Source: a bacterium
GTDB taxonomy: Bacteria > Elusimicrobiota > Elusimicrobia > Elusimicrobiales > UBA9959
Direction of reading: 5' to 3'
Assembly: GCA_021789695.1 (NCBI GenBank)
Contig: JAJYJH010000001.1
Coordinates: 248,001-312,000 of the forward strand
DNA length: 64,000 nt
Under the pieces are notes generated by a model that did no database searches, was not told the DNA's origin, and saw only the letters and a list, made by a program, of their open reading frames with translations. How positions within the stretch are numbered: position 1 is the first letter of the stretch; each line of letters starts with the position of its first letter. Below are positions 1-8,714 of this stretch, piece after piece. A program made the position numbers and the translations under genes.

Positions 1-2
1 GG

Positions 3-1757
3 GCCTTCTCCCTCCTCCCAGCCCCGCTCCCGACGGCAGGCGCCTACGAGGCCTCCCTGAACACCCAAGACCTGGAGGGCGCGCTGGAGGACACCAAGTT
101 AAACGAGGTCTTCTCCCAGTACCTAGCCACTATACAGATGTACGACCCGGAGCGGGCCACCAGGATGGGTCTGCACGACGCCGACGACAAACTCACCCAG
201 CGCACCCCCGAGCGGGTGGCCAGCGAACTTAAGGCCTTCCAGGTCCTGCGCAAAAAGCTCGACGGCATAAAGAAATCCGACATGGCGCCTTCCCTGCAGG
301 TGGATTACGACCTGCTGGACCATATGCTGGAGGTGGATATCTACGAGATGACCAACCTCAATGTCCTGGCCAGGCGCCCTCAATATTATCTGGAGCCGCT
401 GTTCCTGGTCTACGAGATGATGAACAAGGAGTACGCCGACTACAACACCAGGGCGGCCGCCGCCATCTCCCGCCTGGACCAGCTGCCGGCGGTGCTGCTG
501 CAGGCCGAACGTAATATCTCCAAGCCCCCGAAGATCTGGACTCAGCAGGCCATAAGACAGGCTGATGACGCGCTTAACAACATCTCCGATTTTGTCCCGC
601 TGTTCCGCGGCTACACCAGCTATGACCCGACCCTGAAGACCAGGGTGGACGCCACCCTGGACAATGTGAAGACGGCGCTGGCGCGTTACTCCGAGTTCCT
701 CCGCAAGGACGTTCTGCCGGGACCGGATTCGGATTTTCGCTGCGGCGAATATACCTACGGCTTTTATCTGGAGCGCCGGCACGGGCTGGACATGACTCCG
801 GGCTCCGCTTACAGCTACTCCAAGAAGGCCTTCAAGCGCTCGCTCAAGGCGCTGGAGAAGGAGGCCGTCAATATAGACGCCCTTACCGCCAAGAAGAAGG
901 GCTGGCAGGGCGTCATGGACCAGCTGCCGACCGAGCATCCCGACGAGCGCGACGTCCTGAAGACCTTCCAGGATGAGGTGGACAGGGCCTACCAGCATTT
1001 CGACCAGTACAAGGTGGTAGAGTTCCCGCGCCAGCGCCTGCTGATAAAGAAGATGCCCCGGTTCATGTCCTCCGCCCTCCCGTACGTGTATTACGCGCCT
1101 CCTTTTGCGCTGGACGATAACAGGGTCTCGGAACTTTACGTCCTGCTCCCCTCGGATTCGCTTTCCGACGCGGCCCGCGACAGGGTGCTGGCCTCCGGTT
1201 TCAACTACGCGCTGATCGAGCTGTTGACTGCATATTCGGTGATGCCTGGCCAGCATCTGCGCAGCTACGAGTCCTCCCTGAACCATTCACGCATACGACG
1301 CATTTCCCGCCAGCCGATAATCGACAACGGCTGGGCCTGCTACGCCGAGTACCTCGCTGAGGAGATGGGGTTCTATTCCTCGTATTGGTCGCGTTTTCTG
1401 CGGGCCTACGTGCAGTTGCTGCGCTCCGCCAGGGCCTACGCGGACACGGCGCTGCACACCAAGCGTTGGACGGCGGACCAGGCCTCAGCCTTCTTCCAGG
1501 ATAAGCTCGGGATGAGCAAGGCACAGGCCGACGGGGAGGTCCTTAAGATATCCCTGAATCCGACCGAGGGCTTCAGCTACATCTATGGTATGGACCGGAT
1601 ACTCGAACTGCGCCATTACTATGAGCGTACCGAGGCCCGCTATTTTGACCTGCGCAGGTTTCATACCGATTTCCTTAAGATGGGTGACATCCCTATCGAC
1701 AGCATCGAGAGCGAGATGCGCCGGATAACGAAAGAGGAGGACAGGATAGTCAGATGA
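3..1757 (+). CDS. DUF885-family protein, 5' end outside the window
   Basis: The open frame runs into the left edge. Upstream of the first ATG (138) it reads through a hydrophobic stretch and a small-residue cleavage-like site, so this is probably an exported protein whose start lies outside the window. The length and the C-terminal segment with GWACYAEYLAEEMG match DUF885, a family of predicted zinc peptidase-like proteins often secreted or lipid-anchored. The family's HExxPGHH zinc motif is changed here to YSVMPGQH (1233-1256), so the first His and the Glu are missing while the downstream Glu-containing helix is kept. It may therefore be catalytically inactive or bind metal differently. Its stop overlaps the next start (ATGA), so it leads a five-gene chain. 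Substrate unknown. Confidence 0.82.
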   Translation, partial: AFSLLPAPLPTAGAYEASLNTQDLEGALEDTKLNEVFSQYLATIQMYDPERATRMGLHDADDKLTQRTPERVASELKAFQVLRKKLDGIKKSDMAPSLQVDYDLLDHMLEVDIYEMTNLNVLARRPQYYLEPLFLVYEMMNKEYADYNTRAAAAISRLDQLPAVLLQAERNISKPPKIWTQQAIRQADDALNNISDFVPLFRGYTSYDPTLKTRVDATLDNVKTALARYSEFLRKDVLPGPDSDFRCGEYTYGFYLERRHGLDMTPGSAYSYSKKAFKRSLKALEKEAVNIDALTAKKKGWQGVMDQLPTEHPDERDVLKTFQDEVDRAYQHFDQYKVVEFPRQRLLIKKMPRFMSSALPYVYYAPPFALDDNRVSELYVLLPSDSLSDAARDRVLASGFNYALIELLTAYSVMPGQHLRSYESSLNHSRIRRISRQPIIDNGWACYAEYLAEEMGFYSSYWSRFLRAYVQLLRSARAYADTALHTKRWTADQASAFFQDKLGMSKAQADGEVLKISLNPTEGFSYIYGMDRILELRHYYERTEARYFDLRRFHTDFLKMGDIPIDSIESEMRRITKEEDRIVR

Positions 1758-2491
1758 CGGTTCCGGCGGTTTCCTTTTCCGGGGTAGGGAAGGTCTACAA
1801 GCGCCCGCGTCTTCTGGGAGCGCAGTTCACGACGGGGATCAGGGATCTTTCCTTCGAGTTGCAGCCGGGCGAGATCACGGGCCTGCTGGGCCTGAACGGC
1901 GCCGGCAAGACGACGATCATGAAGCTGATTACCGGCCTGCTTTTCCCTACTTCGGGGAAAGTCAGCGTTTTCGGCTACGCGCCCTCCCGCACCGAGGCCA
2001 AGGCCAGGGTCGGTTATCTGCCTGAACTGCCCTATTTCCCGCCGCAGTTGCGCCCCGTGGAAGCCCTGGCCTATTATGGCCGGCTTTCCGGGCTTTCCGG
2101 CGCCACCCTCTCCTCCGCAGTAGGCGCCGCAATGAGCCGTACCGGGCTTGAGCCGCACGCCGGCAAGCGCGTTTCGGAATTCTCCAAAGGCATGCTGCAG
2201 CGCCTCGGGTTGGCCCAGGCACTGCTTCATGGCCCAGACCTTCTCCTGCTCGACGAGCCGGTCAGCGGCCTGGACCCTCTCGCGATACACGACATCCGCG
2301 GCCTGTTGGCCGGTCTCAACGGCGAAGGCCGGGCCATTTTCCTTTCCTCCCACAGTATCTCCGAGGTGGAAAAGCTCTGCTCGCGGGTTTTGATAATGGT
2401 CAGAGGCTCGCTGGCCAGGACGGTGCTCCGCGCCGAGTGGGAGGCCGCTCCGGGCGGACTGGAAGGGATCTTCGTGGAGGCCGTGAAATGA
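1754..2491 (+). CDS. ABC transporter ATP-binding protein (ABC-2/CcmA type)
   Basis: A 245-residue cytoplasmic ATPase with all ABC motifs: Walker A GLNGAGKTT (residues 46-54), a short signature FSKGMLQRLGLA, Walker B LLLLDEP and the H-loop SSH. The layout and the GYLPE Q-loop region are typical of ATPases that pair with ABC-2-type multi-span permeases (NatA/CcmA-like). The start ATG overlaps the stop of the DUF885 gene by four bases, and its own stop overlaps the permease start, so translation is probably coupled. It should energise the permease encoded next. Direction (export) is inferred from the ABC-2 subclass; the substrate cannot be read from sequence. Confidence 0.93.
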   Translation: MTVPAVSFSGVGKVYKRPRLLGAQFTTGIRDLSFELQPGEITGLLGLNGAGKTTIMKLITGLLFPTSGKVSVFGYAPSRTEAKARVGYLPELPYFPPQLRPVEALAYYGRLSGLSGATLSSAVGAAMSRTGLEPHAGKRVSEFSKGMLQRLGLAQALLHGPDLLLLDEPVSGLDPLAIHDIRGLLAGLNGEGRAIFLSSHSISEVEKLCSRVLIMVRGSLARTVLRAEWEAAPGGLEGIFVEAVK

Positions 2492-3243
2492 GGCGTTCCT
2501 TCTCCACTGTCGTGAGCGTGGCGCTGAACTCCTTCTCCGAGAACGTGCGCAACAAGTTCTTCGCGGTCTTCGCGGTCTTCGCCTTCGCCGCTGTTTACGC
2601 TTCGGTGCTGGCCGGGGTAATGGCCGTTGACCAGGAGGCCCGGGTGCTGACGGACTTCGGGCTGACGCTCATAGAGCTGATTGCTCTGGCTTACGCGCTT
2701 TTCAACGCCTCCTCCGTGCTGCTGCGCGAGGCAGAGACTAAGACGATTTACCTGGTTTTCTCCCGTCCGGTGCCGCGCTGGGCCTACCTGGCCGGCAAAC
2801 TGGCCGGCTCGCTGCTCACCTCCGCCGTGATGCTGGCTCTGATGGGCGCAATGCATCTGCTGCTGCTCAGGCTGCGCGGTTTCCCGCCCCCTGTGGACTA
2901 CGCGTGGGCACTTGCCGGCTCGCTGCTGAAACTCTCCGTTATAACCTCGCTGGCCTTCTTCGTCTCCCTATTCTCCACATCCGCGGTCTCGACGCTGGTC
3001 ATCTCCGGCGTAATCTGGACGGCCGGCCATTTCGCGATCGAGACCCGCTTCCTCGCCGAGCATTCCCCGGGGGTCAAGGGGGGCCTGCTCAAGGCCGCTA
3101 TCTGGCTTATACCTAATTTCCAGCTTTTCAACGTCAGGGACTCCGGAGGGACGCTCCCCTTGGCGGCCTTCGCTACGGCGGCGCTGTGGACGGTGGGGGC
3201 AGGACTCGCGGCCCTGGCCCTGCTCTGGAGGAAGGAGTTTTGA
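2488..3243 (+). CDS. ABC transporter permease (ABC-2 type)
   Basis: A 251-residue integral membrane protein with about six hydrophobic segments, including helices near residues 25-45, 55-75, 100-125, 145-175 and the C-terminal 225-245. The region LLREAETKTIYLVFSRPVPRW is like the cytoplasmic coupling segment of ABC-2 permeases. I use the ATG at 2488 because it gives a 4-base overlap (ATGA) with the ATPase stop; an upstream in-frame start would lie inside the ATPase gene. Partner of the ATPase encoded at 1754. The next start overlaps this stop (TGATG). Confidence 0.9.
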   Translation: MRRSFSTVVSVALNSFSENVRNKFFAVFAVFAFAAVYASVLAGVMAVDQEARVLTDFGLTLIELIALAYALFNASSVLLREAETKTIYLVFSRPVPRWAYLAGKLAGSLLTSAVMLALMGAMHLLLLRLRGFPPPVDYAWALAGSLLKLSVITSLAFFVSLFSTSAVSTLVISGVIWTAGHFAIETRFLAEHSPGVKGGLLKAAIWLIPNFQLFNVRDSGGTLPLAAFATAALWTVGAGLAALALLWRKEF

Positions 3244-4001
3244 TGCGGCTCCTGGCGGCCTGCGCTGCGTTGCTGGCCTGGACCGCCGGTTCGGCCGTTT
3301 CCGTCTCTGTCTACCGTTCCCCGTTCCCGCCCCCCTCCGACATCCATGTGTCCGCCGAAGGGGCGGCAGGAGACATACTGGCTCTGGCGTTCGGCGCCAG
3401 GCGCCTCTTCGCCGACGTCTGGTTCATCCGCCTGATGCAGTATTACGGCACTCCCGAGGCGGGCCCCGGCGGGACTCCCGGGGATTCCTTCGCCTGGCTG
3501 CTGCCCAAAACCGGCGGCGGGGCAGCAGAGGAGGCGGCCGAGGCCGCGATCAACAACGGCGCCGGGCGTTACCCGGACTTTTTCCCGCTGGCCATGCACA
3601 TACTTCAGCTTGACCCCTCGTTCACCGGCGCCGCGCTTTACGGCGCCGCCTCCCTGGCGTTCAACATGAACAGGCCGGGTGAAGCCGAGGCGTTGCTGCG
3701 CTACGGGCTGAGGTACCATCCACACGACTGGAAATCTTTAAAGCTTCTGACGGCAATAGGCTACAGCCGCTCGAGGGACCCCTCTGCCGTGGCCGCTTCC
3801 ATAGCGCCGCTCCTAAAGGACCCGGATTGCCCGGTCATGCTCAAGCAGTTGGCGGCCTTCCTGGACAAGAAGGCTGGTAACTACGCCGAGGCCGCCGCGC
3901 TTTATGCCGACATCCTGACCACGTCGCGCGACCCGTCCTACGCCAGCAACGCCAGGAAAGAGCTAGCGCTGCTCGCCGCCAGGGGGATTACGCCCAGATG
4001 A
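3243..4001 (+). CDS. Membrane-anchored TPR-like protein of the ABC-2 cluster
   Basis: About 252 residues. The N-terminus (first 25 residues) is a hydrophobic signal or anchor segment, so the rest is probably periplasmic. The C-terminal two thirds consist of helical pairs with TPR character, e.g. FTGAALYGAASLAFNMNRPG, then LLRYGLRYHPHDW and YAEAAALYADIL. The start at 3243 overlaps the permease stop by one base, and the stop overlaps the glycosyltransferase start by four. The tight packing suggests it is a scaffold or partner of the transporter or of the glycosyltransferase. I do not recognise a named family. Confidence 0.75.
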   Translation: MRLLAACAALLAWTAGSAVSVSVYRSPFPPPSDIHVSAEGAAGDILALAFGARRLFADVWFIRLMQYYGTPEAGPGGTPGDSFAWLLPKTGGGAAEEAAEAAINNGAGRYPDFFPLAMHILQLDPSFTGAALYGAASLAFNMNRPGEAEALLRYGLRYHPHDWKSLKLLTAIGYSRSRDPSAVAASIAPLLKDPDCPVMLKQLAAFLDKKAGNYAEAAALYADILTTSRDPSYASNARKELALLAARGITPR

Positions 4002-5038
4002 AGGTGCTGAACGTCTGCGATTCTGCGGGCTGGGACATGGTCTCCTACCAGGCCTTGCACACCGCTGCGCGCTTCTCGAAGTTGGGCCACAAGTCCGCCG
4101 TGCTTTGCCCTAAGGACTCTCCCCTTTTCGCCGAATGCGCCCGGTTCAAGGTGGAGGCCCTCCCGCTTTCTCTTAAGTCCAGGCTCGGTTTCTTCGAGCA
4201 TCCGGGCTGGGACGTAGTGCACCTGTACAATCCCTCGGCTCTTCCCCCTCTCTTCTTACGGAACGCCAGGGCGGCCTCGCGCGTCTTCGTCAGCCAGTAC
4301 AGGCTGGGCAGCCCTAAAGCCTTCGCCAGGCTGGCCGAGGTGCAACCCCACGTGGATATGTTCCTTGGCGCGTGCAATTCGGTGCAGGAGGACTTCATCT
4401 CTTACGGGGTGGCCCCGCGCCAGACCTTCATGGTGCCTCCCTGCATCAGCATAGGCCGCTGGGAGAGCGCGATGCTTATCAAGCCGGCGATGTTCCAGAA
4501 GCGGCCGTACAAGGTCGGCACGGTCAGCATGGACGCGACGATGAAGGAACAGGAACTCTTCCTGCTGATGGCCAGGCAGGTGCTGGAGGTGTTGCCGGAC
4601 ACCAATTTCATGCTGGTCGGCATAAAGGATGAGCGCATCCGGGATTTCGCCCGCACGCTGGGCATAAGCCACAAGGTGGATCTACTGTGGGACCGGAACG
4701 ATATGCCGGAGGTAATGGCGATGATGCACATATACGCCAAGACCGCCCGCCGCCACGGGCTCTCCATGTCGCTGATAGAGGCGCAGGCCTCCGGCGTGAC
4801 CTGCGTCATCCCGCGCCTGCGCGGCCTCAGCGATTTCACGGTCAATGAGCGCAACGGGGTGATAGTGGAACCTGAGGATCCGCTGGCCTGCGCCCGCGCC
4901 GTGATAAGGCTGATCGGCGACCCGCAGATCTGCCACGGTATATCGAAGATGGCTTTCGACTACGTAAACAACAATATGTCGGTCCCCGTGGTATGCAACA
5001 TCCTGCTGCGCCTCTACGAGGACGTCCTGCTCTCCTGA
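3998..5038 (+). CDS. Glycosyltransferase, GT4-like (GT-B fold)
   Basis: A 346-residue protein with a GT-B arrangement. The N-terminal Rossmann-like half starts MKVLNVCDSAGWDM and has no signal peptide. The C-terminal half contains a nucleotide-sugar binding region with HGLSMSLIEAQASGVTCVIP, equivalent to the E-x7-E motif of GT4 enzymes, followed by the usual NGVIVEPEDPLACARAV segment. It should transfer a sugar from an activated donor in the cytoplasm; acceptor unknown. It ends the five-gene chain with the ABC-2 transporter, so the sugar could decorate the molecule that transporter exports, but this is inference from neighbourhood. Confidence 0.85.
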   Translation: MKVLNVCDSAGWDMVSYQALHTAARFSKLGHKSAVLCPKDSPLFAECARFKVEALPLSLKSRLGFFEHPGWDVVHLYNPSALPPLFLRNARAASRVFVSQYRLGSPKAFARLAEVQPHVDMFLGACNSVQEDFISYGVAPRQTFMVPPCISIGRWESAMLIKPAMFQKRPYKVGTVSMDATMKEQELFLLMARQVLEVLPDTNFMLVGIKDERIRDFARTLGISHKVDLLWDRNDMPEVMAMMHIYAKTARRHGLSMSLIEAQASGVTCVIPRLRGLSDFTVNERNGVIVEPEDPLACARAVIRLIGDPQICHGISKMAFDYVNNNMSVPVVCNILLRLYEDVLLS

Positions 5039-5051
5039 GCCCACCCCTGCC

Positions 5052-5441
5052 CTAGAACTCGCTCCAGTAACGCCCTTTCTCGTCCTTGCCGGCGGAATCT
5101 ATGTAGACTAGGCCGAAGTCCGGGCTTTTCGGGTTGTTGACGTACGCCCAGCAGCCGGAGCCCGTTATCCCCGCCGAGCGGACGTCGCGTACGGAGTCGC
5201 AGGCCGGATGCCAGCGCAGCTTCAGGCGCGGCACGGCCTCCAGTTTCCCAGCGCGTACCGTGTCGGCGAAGGTCAACGGGAAATGCTCCTTGTCCTCCCT
5301 ATACAGTTCCGCCGAAATCCTGAGCGCCCCGAGTTTGCGGAGTACTTCCTGCGCGCCCATGCCCTCCCTCAGTCTAAAGAACATCCAGCCGGTGGCGAGG
5401 AGCGCTGCAGCCGTCAGGAACATCATAAATTTGCGCCGCAT
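5052..5441 (-). CDS. Pilin/pseudopilin-like small membrane protein
   Basis: 129 residues starting at the ATG 5441. A short basic start (MRRKF) is followed by one hydrophobic helix (about residues 5-21), then an amphipathic segment and a small globular C-terminus ending GSGCWAYVNNPKS... and GRYWSEF. This plan resembles small type IV pilins or GspG-like pseudopilins. The diagnostic prepilin peptidase site (G-FTLxE) is absent, so it is either a diverged relative or a non-pilin anchored protein. It is convergent with the glycosyltransferase and divergent from ackA. An in-frame extension up to 5552 crosses the ackA promoter region and is unlikely to be coding. Confidence 0.6.
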   Translation of the reverse strand: MRRKFMMFLTAAALLATGWMFFRLREGMGAQEVLRKLGALRISAELYREDKEHFPLTFADTVRAGKLEAVPRLKLRWHPACDSVRDVRSAGITGSGCWAYVNNPKSPDFGLVYIDSAGKDEKGRYWSEF

Positions 5442-5485
5442 AGGGAACCGGTTCCTCCGTGGAAAATCTCCAACGCCATTTATTG

Positions 5486-5491
5486 TAGAAT
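5486..5491 (+). promoter_or_regulatory. -10 element of ackA (TAGAAT)
   Basis: TTGTAGAAT stands 45 bases before the acetate kinase ATG and matches the TAGAAT -10 form seen at several other genes in this window. No convincing -35 box is visible. Confidence 0.5.
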
Positions 5492-5497
5492 AAGTTG

Positions 5498-5522
5498 AGG
5501 CGGCTTCCGAAATCCGCCGCCT
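5498..5522 (+). promoter_or_regulatory. Hairpin in the ackA leader
   Basis: AGGCGGC (5498-5504) pairs perfectly with GCCGCCT (5516-5522) over an 11-base loop. It sits between the -10 element and the ribosome binding site (AGAGG), so it would form in the 5' leader. No known riboswitch is recognised. Confidence 0.45.
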
Positions 5523-5536
5523 GAAAGAGGACTGCC

Positions 5537-6889
5537 ATGAAAATATTGTCATTGAACTGTGGAAGTTCTTCCGTCAAATATTCCTTGTTCGACTGGGAGA
5601 ACAGGACTCCGCTGGCCTCCGGAGTGGTGGAGCGGGTCGGAATAGGAGGCTCCTTCATAAGCCACGAGGCCTCCGGTCGCGAGAAGCTAACGGTCAACCA
5701 GGACTGTCCTACACACAAGGACGCCATAAAGCTGGTTATAGATACGCTGACCGATCCCGGGGCTGGGGTCATCGAGAGTCTTGCCTCCATCTCAGCCGTA
5801 GGCCACAGGGTAGTGCACGGCGGCGAGAAGTTTGTTAAGTCGGTGATCGTGGACGACAAGGTGCTCGACACCTTTCGCGAACTTTCCTCGCTGGCCCCGC
5901 TGCACAATCCGCCCAACATCCAGGGCATAGAGGCCGCGCGCGAACTGATGCCGAAGGTTCCGCACATGGCCATCATGGACACCGCCTGGCACCAGACCAT
6001 GCCCCCCTCCTCCTTCACCTACGCGCTGCCGCACAAGTGGTATGAGAAATACGGGATACGCCGCTACGGCTTCCATGGCACCTCGTTCCTTTACGTCGCC
6101 AAGCGCGCGGCCGTTCTGCTGAAGAAGGATCCCTTCAGGACCAACGTCGTTATCTGCCACATCGGGAACGGCGCGTCGGTGAACGCCGTTAAGAACGGCC
6201 TTTCCTACGACACCAGCATGGGCTTCACCCCGCTCGAGGGGCTGGTCATGGGCACCCGGGCCGGCGACCACGACCCCGCCATTCCGCTCTACGTGATGGC
6301 TCGCGAGAGCCTGAACCCGGGCGAAATGGACGCTCTGCTCAACAAGAAGTCAGGCATCCTGGGTATCACCGGCAAGTACACGGACCGCCGCGACGTAGAG
6401 ACGGCCGCCGAACAGGGCGACGAGCGCGCGAAGTTGGCCATCGCGATAGAGTGCTACCGGATAAAGAAGTACATCGGGGCCTACGCCGCGGCCGTTGGCG
6501 GGGTCGACGCGGTCGTGTTCACCGCGGGGGTGGGAGAGATGGGCCCAATCACGCGCGCCGGGGCTCTGGAGGGACTGGAGTTCATGGGCATAAAGTGCGA
6601 CGCGGGAAAGAACGAGATCTCCAAGACCCGCAACGCCGAAACGGACATCTCCGCCAAGGGCTCTAAGGCCAAGGTCTTCGTAATCCCCACCGACGAGGAG
6701 CGCGTGTTCGTGGAGGACGTGGCCGGGCTGATTGGCGGGACTTACGATGTTCACACCCGCTTCGACTACACCTTCCAGCACGCCGGCTACCGTAACCGCC
6801 TGCGCGACGACGCCTTTAACAAGCAGTGCGCCAAGAAGCCTTCGCTCCTTAAGGTGGCCGCCGCGCCGCTGGAGAAGGCCAGGCGCTGA
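5537..6889 (+). CDS. ackA: Acetate kinase
   Basis: Catalyses acetyl phosphate + ADP to acetate + ATP in the cytoplasm, the substrate-level phosphorylation step of acetate fermentation. Family motifs are clear: N-terminal LNCGSSSVKYSLF, GHRVVHGGE, RYGFHGTS and the phosphate region around MGTRAGDHDP. At 450 residues it is longer than the usual about 400; the extra length is a basic C-terminal tail after about residue 410. The family's usual GTRSGDLDP reads GTRAGDHDP. No phosphotransacetylase gene is adjacent. The K+ channel gene follows after 6 bases, so the two may share a transcript. Confidence 0.95.
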   Translation: MKILSLNCGSSSVKYSLFDWENRTPLASGVVERVGIGGSFISHEASGREKLTVNQDCPTHKDAIKLVIDTLTDPGAGVIESLASISAVGHRVVHGGEKFVKSVIVDDKVLDTFRELSSLAPLHNPPNIQGIEAARELMPKVPHMAIMDTAWHQTMPPSSFTYALPHKWYEKYGIRRYGFHGTSFLYVAKRAAVLLKKDPFRTNVVICHIGNGASVNAVKNGLSYDTSMGFTPLEGLVMGTRAGDHDPAIPLYVMARESLNPGEMDALLNKKSGILGITGKYTDRRDVETAAEQGDERAKLAIAIECYRIKKYIGAYAAAVGGVDAVVFTAGVGEMGPITRAGALEGLEFMGIKCDAGKNEISKTRNAETDISAKGSKAKVFVIPTDEERVFVEDVAGLIGGTYDVHTRFDYTFQHAGYRNRLRDDAFNKQCAKKPSLLKVAAAPLEKARR

Positions 6890-6895
6890 GGGCGA

Positions 6896-7897
6896 ATGCG
6901 GGATGTAAGGAAGAAACTGCTGCATACTTTTGCCCTCCTGGCGGCGCTCTGCGTCGCTGGGGTGGCAGGGTATTCGCTGATAGAGGGCTGGAACCTGCTG
7001 GACAGCCTCTACATGACGGTCATCACGCTCTCCACCATAGGCTACGGCGAGGTGCATCCGCTCTCGACTGCCGGCCGGGTCTTTACGATGGCGCTGATAC
7101 TAGGCGGCCTCGGCGTGATGACGTATGTCTTTACCAACATAGCGGAACTTCTTATGAGCGGCGGCCTGCGGGAGGCCGTCCGGAGGATGCGAATGCAGGA
7201 CAAGATTGCCAGGATGGAAGGTCATTTTATAGTCTGCGGCGCCTCTCGCCCCGGGCTCAGCATCTGCGAGGAGCTGAGCGGCACCGGAAGGCCTTTCGCG
7301 CTGATAGTGCTGAACGAAGCCGAACTAAGGAAGTTCATGGACCTCGGCTGGTGCGCGGTGGCCGGTGACGCCTCCTCCTCAGCAGTGCTGTTGGAGGCGG
7401 GCATAAAGCGCGCCTCGGGAGTCTTCTGCGCGCTTCCCAACGATAAGGACAATGCCTTCGTTTCCATCACCGCCCGCGGCCTTAACCAGGGGGTCAGGAT
7501 AGTGACAGTGCAGAACGATCACGACGAGGAAATGAAGGACAAGTTGCTGCGAGCGGGCTCCGATATCGTAATCAACCCCTCGCATATCGGCGGTCTCCGC
7601 ATGGCCTCGGAGATGGTCCGCCCGGCCACCGTGCAGTTCCTGGATTCCATGCTGCGCGGCCAGGGGGCGGGCGCCCGTTTCGAGGATATCTCGGTCGGCC
7701 ACGGGGCCGGCGGCCAGGAGCTGGGGCGCTTCAAGGGAGCGGACCGCAGGGGCGCTCTGATCGTCGCGATCCGCAAGCCTGGGGAGAACGCCTACGAACT
7801 TAACCCGCCGCCTGGGCTGAAACTGAAAAAGGGCGACGTGCTAGTCGCCCTCGGGACCCCCGAAGAGCTCAGCGCCCTCACTGCCTCCCTTTCCTGA
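6896..7897 (+). CDS. Two-TM potassium channel with RCK (TrkA-N/TrkA-C) domain
   Basis: 333 residues. Two membrane helices (about 9-27 and 65-85) flank a pore loop with selectivity filter TIGYG (47-51), the classic KcsA/MthK plan. From about residue 103 a cytoplasmic RCK domain follows (HFIVCGASRPGLS..., DLGWCAVAGDAS, LPNDKDN) and a TrkA-C-like end. Subunits should form a K+-selective tetramer gated by a ligand on the RCK ring. The nucleotide-binding glycine motif reads CGASRPG rather than the usual GxGxxG, so ligand preference may differ. The last 20 bases overlap the convergent methyltransferase gene. Confidence 0.92.
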   Translation: MRDVRKKLLHTFALLAALCVAGVAGYSLIEGWNLLDSLYMTVITLSTIGYGEVHPLSTAGRVFTMALILGGLGVMTYVFTNIAELLMSGGLREAVRRMRMQDKIARMEGHFIVCGASRPGLSICEELSGTGRPFALIVLNEAELRKFMDLGWCAVAGDASSSAVLLEAGIKRASGVFCALPNDKDNAFVSITARGLNQGVRIVTVQNDHDEEMKDKLLRAGSDIVINPSHIGGLRMASEMVRPATVQFLDSMLRGQGAGARFEDISVGHGAGGQELGRFKGADRRGALIVAIRKPGENAYELNPPPGLKLKKGDVLVALGTPEELSALTASLS

Positions 7898-8663
7898 GCG
7901 GCGGTTCCCAGACTATGACCGCCTTCCTGGCCGCGGTGCGCTGCCGTACCTTGCCGCCGCGCGCCCTGGCGCGCAGGAGCGCCTCGGTCCATTCGCGGCG
8001 CAGCACGGCTCCGTTGACCGTCATGCTTACGGCTATCTCGCGCAGCGTCTCCTCCGGGGTCTCCTCTTTCGTCCAGTTTTCGCGCAGGTAGACCGTCCTG
8101 GGCCTGCGGCCCAGGGCCCGCAGTACGCGCAGCGCCCGTTCGGCACCCTCCGGCGCGCTGTAGGCTACCCCGTGGGCCGCGTAGATCTTCTCCAGCAGCG
8201 CGTTGCGGCGTTCGCCGGCCCAGCCTATGTAAACGCAGGCCTCCCCGGCCGCCGCCTCCATCTTCAGCACATCGGCGCGGGTCTTAACCGCGGCGGTCAT
8301 GGAGGCCAGCGCCACGTTGAATTTTCCCCTGACCTTGGCTGCGGGCAGATTGCTCCATTCGGAGAGCGCGCACTCGGCGTTGGCGATGCCGCGCTCCTTT
8401 TTGACCTTCCTGAAGATCTTCAGCATCGCAGCGGAAGAGTCCACGCCCAGGACGCTCGCGGCCCTGTCAGCCAGCGTGAGAGCGTAGACGCCTGTACCGC
8501 AGCCGATGTCCAGCAGGCGGCGCCCGCGGAAATCCACGCCGAGCCGGCCCAGCAGGCGCACGATGCGTGCCGTCTTAGCCTCCGTCTCCGGGGTGAACGG
8601 CAGCGGGTAGCCGCGGGCTCGGCTGTCCCAAAAAAGTTTTTCGTTCCTGCGCGTGCCTATCAT
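7878..8663 (-). CDS. Class I SAM-dependent methyltransferase
   Basis: 261 residues with the SAM-binding motif I LLDIGCGTGVYALTLA, followed by the acidic residue in VLGVDSSAAML that should bind the ribose. The fold is the standard Rossmann methyltransferase and the protein is soluble. The C-terminal 100 residues are basic (ARARGGKVRQRTAARK) and give no clear substrate hint. It is convergent with the K+ channel gene, overlapping it by 20 bases, and divergent from the small membrane protein gene. A TATAAT (8681-8686, minus strand) lies 17 bases before its ATG. Confidence 0.85.
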   Translation of the reverse strand: MIGTRRNEKLFWDSRARGYPLPFTPETEAKTARIVRLLGRLGVDFRGRRLLDIGCGTGVYALTLADRAASVLGVDSSAAMLKIFRKVKKERGIANAECALSEWSNLPAAKVRGKFNVALASMTAAVKTRADVLKMEAAAGEACVYIGWAGERRNALLEKIYAAHGVAYSAPEGAERALRVLRALGRRPRTVYLRENWTKEETPEETLREIAVSMTVNGAVLRREWTEALLRARARGGKVRQRTAARKAVIVWEPPLRKGRQ

Positions 8664-8680
8664 ATTGCCAATTGCGTATT

Positions 8681-8688
8681 ATTATAGT
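8681..8688. promoter_or_regulatory. Divergent AT-rich promoter region
   Basis: ATTATAGT reads as TATAAT on the minus strand (8686-8681, toward the methyltransferase) and TATAGT on the plus strand (8683-8688, toward the gene at 8715). The surrounding 40 bases are strikingly AT-rich in a GC-rich background. Confidence 0.5.
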
Positions 8689-8714
8689 TTAATTGAAATC
8701 GGGATACCTCGACA

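Noticed and set aside
123-1286. Minus-strand frame of 387 codons at the left edge
   Set aside because: Opposite the DUF885 gene; rich in His, Gln and Arg as expected from an antisense reading of GC-rich codons.
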